DNA from: Asterionellopsis glacialis
Lineage: Eukaryota > Bacillariophyta > Plagiogrammaphyceae > Rhaphoneidales > Asterionellopsidaceae
NCBI GenBank assembly: GCA_014885115.2
Contig: WKLE02001331.1
Span: 1 to 22,925 of the forward strand
Direction: 5' to 3'
DNA length: 22,925 bases
Shown: positions 19,904-22,925 of the stretch, piece after piece
Layout of the letters: every line of letters begins with the position of its first letter
How positions within the stretch are numbered: position 1 is the stretch's first letter
Translations under genes and position numbers: made by a program
The notes under the pieces: generated by a model
Database searches by the model: none
The model's input: only the letters and a program-made list of their open reading frames with translations
Told to the model about the DNA's origin: nothing

Positions 19904-21118
19904 ATGGTCAAGTTTGCTCCCTTTGCTCTTCTTGCTGTTGCATTGACAGCTGGATCTACAAATGCCTTTGTAGCTCCACGTCCTTCGACTGTCATGCCTA
20001 CTGCTCTTTCACAGTCAACCAAGGCTGAATCTGCGGAAGCCACTACCACCAACACGGGGAATGCCGATGCCGATTCTGTTTCATCAGGCATGATGAAACG
20101 TGAGAAAATTATTAAAGAACCAGCCTTATGGGAATATAATTTTGGATTACAAGATCCAGAAATTGCCATGCCACATGGGATTGTCAAGGATGTGACTTTG
20201 CCTGAAAAATTCACATTGACAGAAGAACAAATTCGTACGTATGAAGAAGACGGTGTCGTCCATATTAAGAATGTATTCGATGACGAATGGGTCGATTATT
20301 TGCGCAAGGCTACGGGCCGTCAAGTGGATGAACCACATTTTTGGGCCTTTGCCGGTACGGCCTCCAAGCTTTACGATTACATTCAACGTAACGTATGGCA
20401 AACCAACAGAGCCTTTGCCTCCTTTTATTACCACTCCGCCATGGGACATGTCTTGTCTCAGATTGGACGAACTGATGAAATTCGTGTCTCCACGGATTTG
20501 CTAATGGTCAACCCCAACAAGGGATTCAAATGGCATCAAGATAACCAAAATGGACCCATTACATGGGAAGAAGGAATTCGGTTTTGGATTACCATGGACG
20601 AAACTCCTAAAGATTATGGTGCACCCGTTTATCTAAAGGGATCACACCGCAATACCGTTGTGGACGAACAAGCTGTCTTTGTTGATATTGAACAAGATGG
20701 ATTAGAAGATTATAAAGATGAATTACTAGAATTTAGAACAATGCCAGGTGATATGTTAATTTGGCATCCACGAACGATTCACAAGGTCGATGGACCCTCC
20801 GATGGGATTTGGACCAGTTATAGACGAGTATTGGGTGGAACCGTCGCCAAGGGTGGTGCCATATACCATGACAAGCGTGGATCTGGTGGAGTCCTTTCAG
20901 ATTTGGGAAAACATGGATTAGAAGATGGACAACCACTCAAGTCAAGCTTCTTCCCTATTGTGTATCCTCAATTTGATAAACAAGAAGCCGCCGAACGTGA
21001 TGCTGGACGTGTCGGACGATCACCACAAGATATTGTTTCCAAGATTGGTGGATTGGCCACCAAGGCATCTGGAGAACGTTTCTCATCCTTCTTCCAAGTA
21101 CTTGGTTCAAGAAATTAA
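19904..21118 (+). CDS. Plastid-targeted phytanoyl-CoA dioxygenase (PhyH) family protein
   Basis: The predicted protein has 404 residues and belongs to the Fe(II)/2-oxoglutarate oxygenase superfamily (PhyH, Pfam PF05721). The start is the first in-frame ATG (ATCATGGTC). Residues 1-21 are a hydrophobic signal peptide ending TNA, followed by FVAPRPSTVMPTALSQ: Phe at +1 and a Ser/Thr-rich, acid-free stretch, the diatom plastid-import pattern. The enzyme core starts near residue 65. Iron ligands are visible as His211-x-Asp213 (WHQD) and distal His293 (GDMLIWHPRTIH); Arg307 or Arg308 (SYRRVLGG) fits the 2-oxoglutarate-binding Arg. These enzymes hydroxylate lipids, CoA esters or small molecules; the substrate here is unknown. 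The phytol-related idea is tempting in a plastid but unproven. All catalytic residues are present, so it is probably active. It diverges from the TPR gene. Confidence 0.9.
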   Translation: MVKFAPFALLAVALTAGSTNAFVAPRPSTVMPTALSQSTKAESAEATTTNTGNADADSVSSGMMKREKIIKEPALWEYNFGLQDPEIAMPHGIVKDVTLPEKFTLTEEQIRTYEEDGVVHIKNVFDDEWVDYLRKATGRQVDEPHFWAFAGTASKLYDYIQRNVWQTNRAFASFYYHSAMGHVLSQIGRTDEIRVSTDLLMVNPNKGFKWHQDNQNGPITWEEGIRFWITMDETPKDYGAPVYLKGSHRNTVVDEQAVFVDIEQDGLEDYKDELLEFRTMPGDMLIWHPRTIHKVDGPSDGIWTSYRRVLGGTVAKGGAIYHDKRGSGGVLSDLGKHGLEDGQPLKSSFFPIVYPQFDKQEAAERDAGRVGRSPQDIVSKIGGLATKASGERFSSFFQVLGSRN

Positions 21119-22282
21119 ATATATACACACAAGGTTTACCCACTGCAAGAAAAAGACTGCTCTACACACGCATATCTCGTAGAGATAATGTCTTTTTTTT
21201 TCCTTCTTTCAAAGCTCGCTTTTTGAAAGAGAGAATTACAATCCTTTCAAGACACACTACATGCTAGTGTTTCAAAATTGCCTACATACTACCTTTGGTA
21301 CTAACTATACCATACAAACACAAATAATGTAATTTACTACTTTTTTTAAAAGAACACACATGAAAGGAGTTACTGTTGTATGTTTCGTCTTCAAATCTAT
21401 TTCGTCTGTACTTTTTTATGACATGGAAAAGGGAACAAAGCGTCATGTGTGCGAATCAAAAGATTTTTTTTGTGCCTTCATTGTCTATGTAACTAGAGAA
21501 GATCATTTAGGGATATTGAAAGGTGGTAGACTAGTGGTGTAGAGCTATCAATAGTGTAAGTATTTTAACACCTGGTACTTGATCTATTTCTCATTATTCT
21601 TATATATTTCTTCATGTAAGTCTTTACACAATATTATAATGTTCTCATCTCTATCCGTGGTTATCCCCTCACCCTCACCTACCCGAAAAAGGATTTGAGG
21701 TTTCTTGTGGGCATGCATGGGTGCGATGCCCCCTTGTATCCATCTGTCTCCAACTTGAACATGCTTACTTAACTCTCGTTTTATGGTCATGTGTTTATAT
21801 TTTTTGTTGGTTTATTTTTAAAAAATGCAGTGCAAGTGTACTGTAGGTGAGGTTATTATTTCTTTCTTCTTGTTTCATGGTCATGATCCATGGAACGGGA
21901 GTAGTTCTGTTATGGATACAAATTTAAAAAATTAAAAATCTCCTCCTCATTCCGAATGCAGAAAGACTCACAAAAAGGTTTTGAAAATTACCAACAATTA
22001 CATGAAACATATGGTATGGATGGGAGATCCATATACAATAGAGAGAGGAAAGACGATGGATGAAAAACACATGCATACATACATACAAAGACACATTTTC
22101 CATTATTTTTTTTTGGGGGGGGAGGGTTACTTCTTCTAGCTAGTTGATTACTTCTTGGTTGGTATTCAAGATTGAGTTCTCTTTACTAACAATGTACAGA
22201 GTCGAGTCACACACACAAACAAAAACATTCTTGTTCCATATTCCCTCTCTTGTCGTACAAACAACAAGAAGAATAGTATTAT
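21119..22282. other. Convergent spacer between dioxygenase and small membrane-protein genes
   Basis: This holds the 3' regions of two converging genes. A hairpin TCTTTCAAA (21205-21213) / TTTGAAAGA (21222-21230) with an 8-nt loop lies 87 bp after the dioxygenase stop. A T-run joined to a G-run sits at about 22106-22122. A 68-codon minus-strand open frame (21584-21790) is noted but not supported as a gene. Confidence 0.45.
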
Positions 22283-22864
22283 TTATTCACCATGTCCAGC
22301 TAATTCAAAATCTGACTTTTTACTTCGTTTCTTCGTTTCTTGTTCTTCTGATTCAAATGCTTGAAAGAGAATATATCCAAGTGCTAAAAGAGGTGATATT
22401 GCAAAGATAATCTGTAAATGAATGCATGGATAAATAGAGAAAGGTGGAGAGAGAGAGAGAGAGAGAGAGATTTCGTGAGTTGTAAAATAATATATATTCA
22501 CCTAGGAGATTTAGCATGAGAATGAATGATAATACATGAATGTGTTGTCACGTGTACCAAATAATATAATTTATCCTAATGAAAACATATTGCTTGCCAT
22601 TTTCTTAACTCAAAAATTATAATGATGTGGTTTATCATTATGGTAATTGCTGCAAACAATATGGCCCGATATGCATAGACTTTCAGACTTTATGCAGTCT
22701 TATTTGACTTGACTGACAGACATGCCCGAACAAACGAAAACGAAAACGAACGAGTCTCTAGGAAAAAAGTTTTCCTATCCTTCTTCTCTTTCATTGTACT
22801 CTACACATACCTTGCAAGTATTGATGACGTAGTCAACAGGAGTAAGTTCTTCACCTTCAGCCAT
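22283..22864 (-). CDS. Predicted 60-residue single-pass membrane protein (2 exons)
   Basis: Exon 1 (22864 down to 22811) encodes MAEGEELTPVDYVINTCK, and exon 2 (22411 down to 22283) continues IIFAISPLLALGYILFQAFE and ends in a Lys/Arg-rich then acidic tail (TKKRSKKSDFELAGHGE) before TAA. The junction is phase 0 with a clean GTATGT donor and TTTACAG acceptor. The product would have an acidic N-terminus, one transmembrane helix (about residues 17-36) and a basic segment right after it, suggesting the C-terminus faces the cytosol or matrix. I do not recognise the family; small subunits of respiratory, photosynthetic or ER complexes have this shape. The ATG context is good (ACAATGG). A further 5' exon could lie beyond the window edge, though an in-frame ATG makes this unnecessary. 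Confidence 0.55.
22412..22810 (-). other. Intron of small membrane-protein gene
   Basis: The 399-bp interval begins GTATGT and ends ATTTACAG on the minus strand. It is longer than the other two introns in the window (118 and 91 bp) and AT-rich, with no internal coding signal. A (TC)12 tract in the sense strand lies some 35-58 nt before the acceptor. Confidence 0.55.
22447..22470. repeat. (GA)12 microsatellite within intron
   Basis: Twelve perfect GA units occur on the plus strand, which are TC units in the sense of the enclosing minus-strand gene. It sits close enough to the 3' splice site to serve as part of the polypyrimidine tract. Confidence 0.95.
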
Positions 22865-22925
22865 TGTGTTGTAAATCTGATGTACAGGTGTAAGTGTGTG
22901 TTGAGTAAACTAGGACTACAAACTC

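Noticed and set aside
21584..21790. 68-codon minus-strand frame in the right-hand spacer
   Set aside because: It looks protein-like in composition but has no recognised domain, no flanking exons and contains a donor-like GTAGGTGAG; length is within chance. It deserves a search but not an annotation.

Overview
The window reads as nuclear DNA of a photosynthetic stramenopile, most likely a diatom. The strongest clue is the phytanoyl-CoA-dioxygenase-like protein at 19904-21118, whose N-terminus is a signal peptide followed by a Phe-initiated transit-peptide-like stretch (TNA|FVAP), the 'ASAFAP' type of plastid-targeting signal known from diatoms and other algae with complex red-derived plastids. 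Other support is eukaryotic gene content (CLPTM1, GBF1-type ARF-GEF, GT32 glycosyltransferase), GT-AG introns, monocistronic genes on both strands, AT-rich spacers and Asn/Gln/Ser/Thr-rich low-complexity protein segments. This assignment is inference; the species is not identified.

Layout, left to right. 1-709: leader and promoter of a CLPTM1-family membrane protein gene (710-2957, +, one intron). It converges on a GT32/OCH1-like type II membrane glycosyltransferase (3054-4214, -). From about 4.2 to 9.7 kb there is no convincing gene. The centre (about 4.6-8.8 kb) is AT-rich, holds only short or broken reading frames, and carries four diverged copies of a roughly 90-100 bp foldback element plus several other perfect hairpins. 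A large GBF1/GNOM-type ARF guanine-nucleotide exchange factor follows (9719-15878, +, one intron, 2022 residues), then a DUF4116-like repeat protein (16236-17195, +). That gene converges on a TPR protein with a possible mitochondrial presequence (17256-18953, -). The TPR gene and the plastid-targeted dioxygenase gene diverge from a 950-bp shared upstream region holding two CRE-like ACGTCA elements. At the right edge is a small two-exon gene on the minus strand (22283-22864) for a predicted 60-residue single-pass membrane protein.

The genes do not form a pathway or operon. CLPTM1, the glycosyltransferase and the ARF-GEF all belong to the ER/Golgi secretory system, but their closeness is probably chance. 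The most unusual items are the foldback-element cluster, the plastid-directed 2-oxoglutarate oxygenase with its CRE-bearing divergent promoter, the 25-residue-period DUF4116 protein, the fresh 23-codon tandem duplication at the ARF-GEF C-terminus and the tiny spliced membrane-protein gene. I found no CRISPR array, rRNA, tRNA, or intact transposase.
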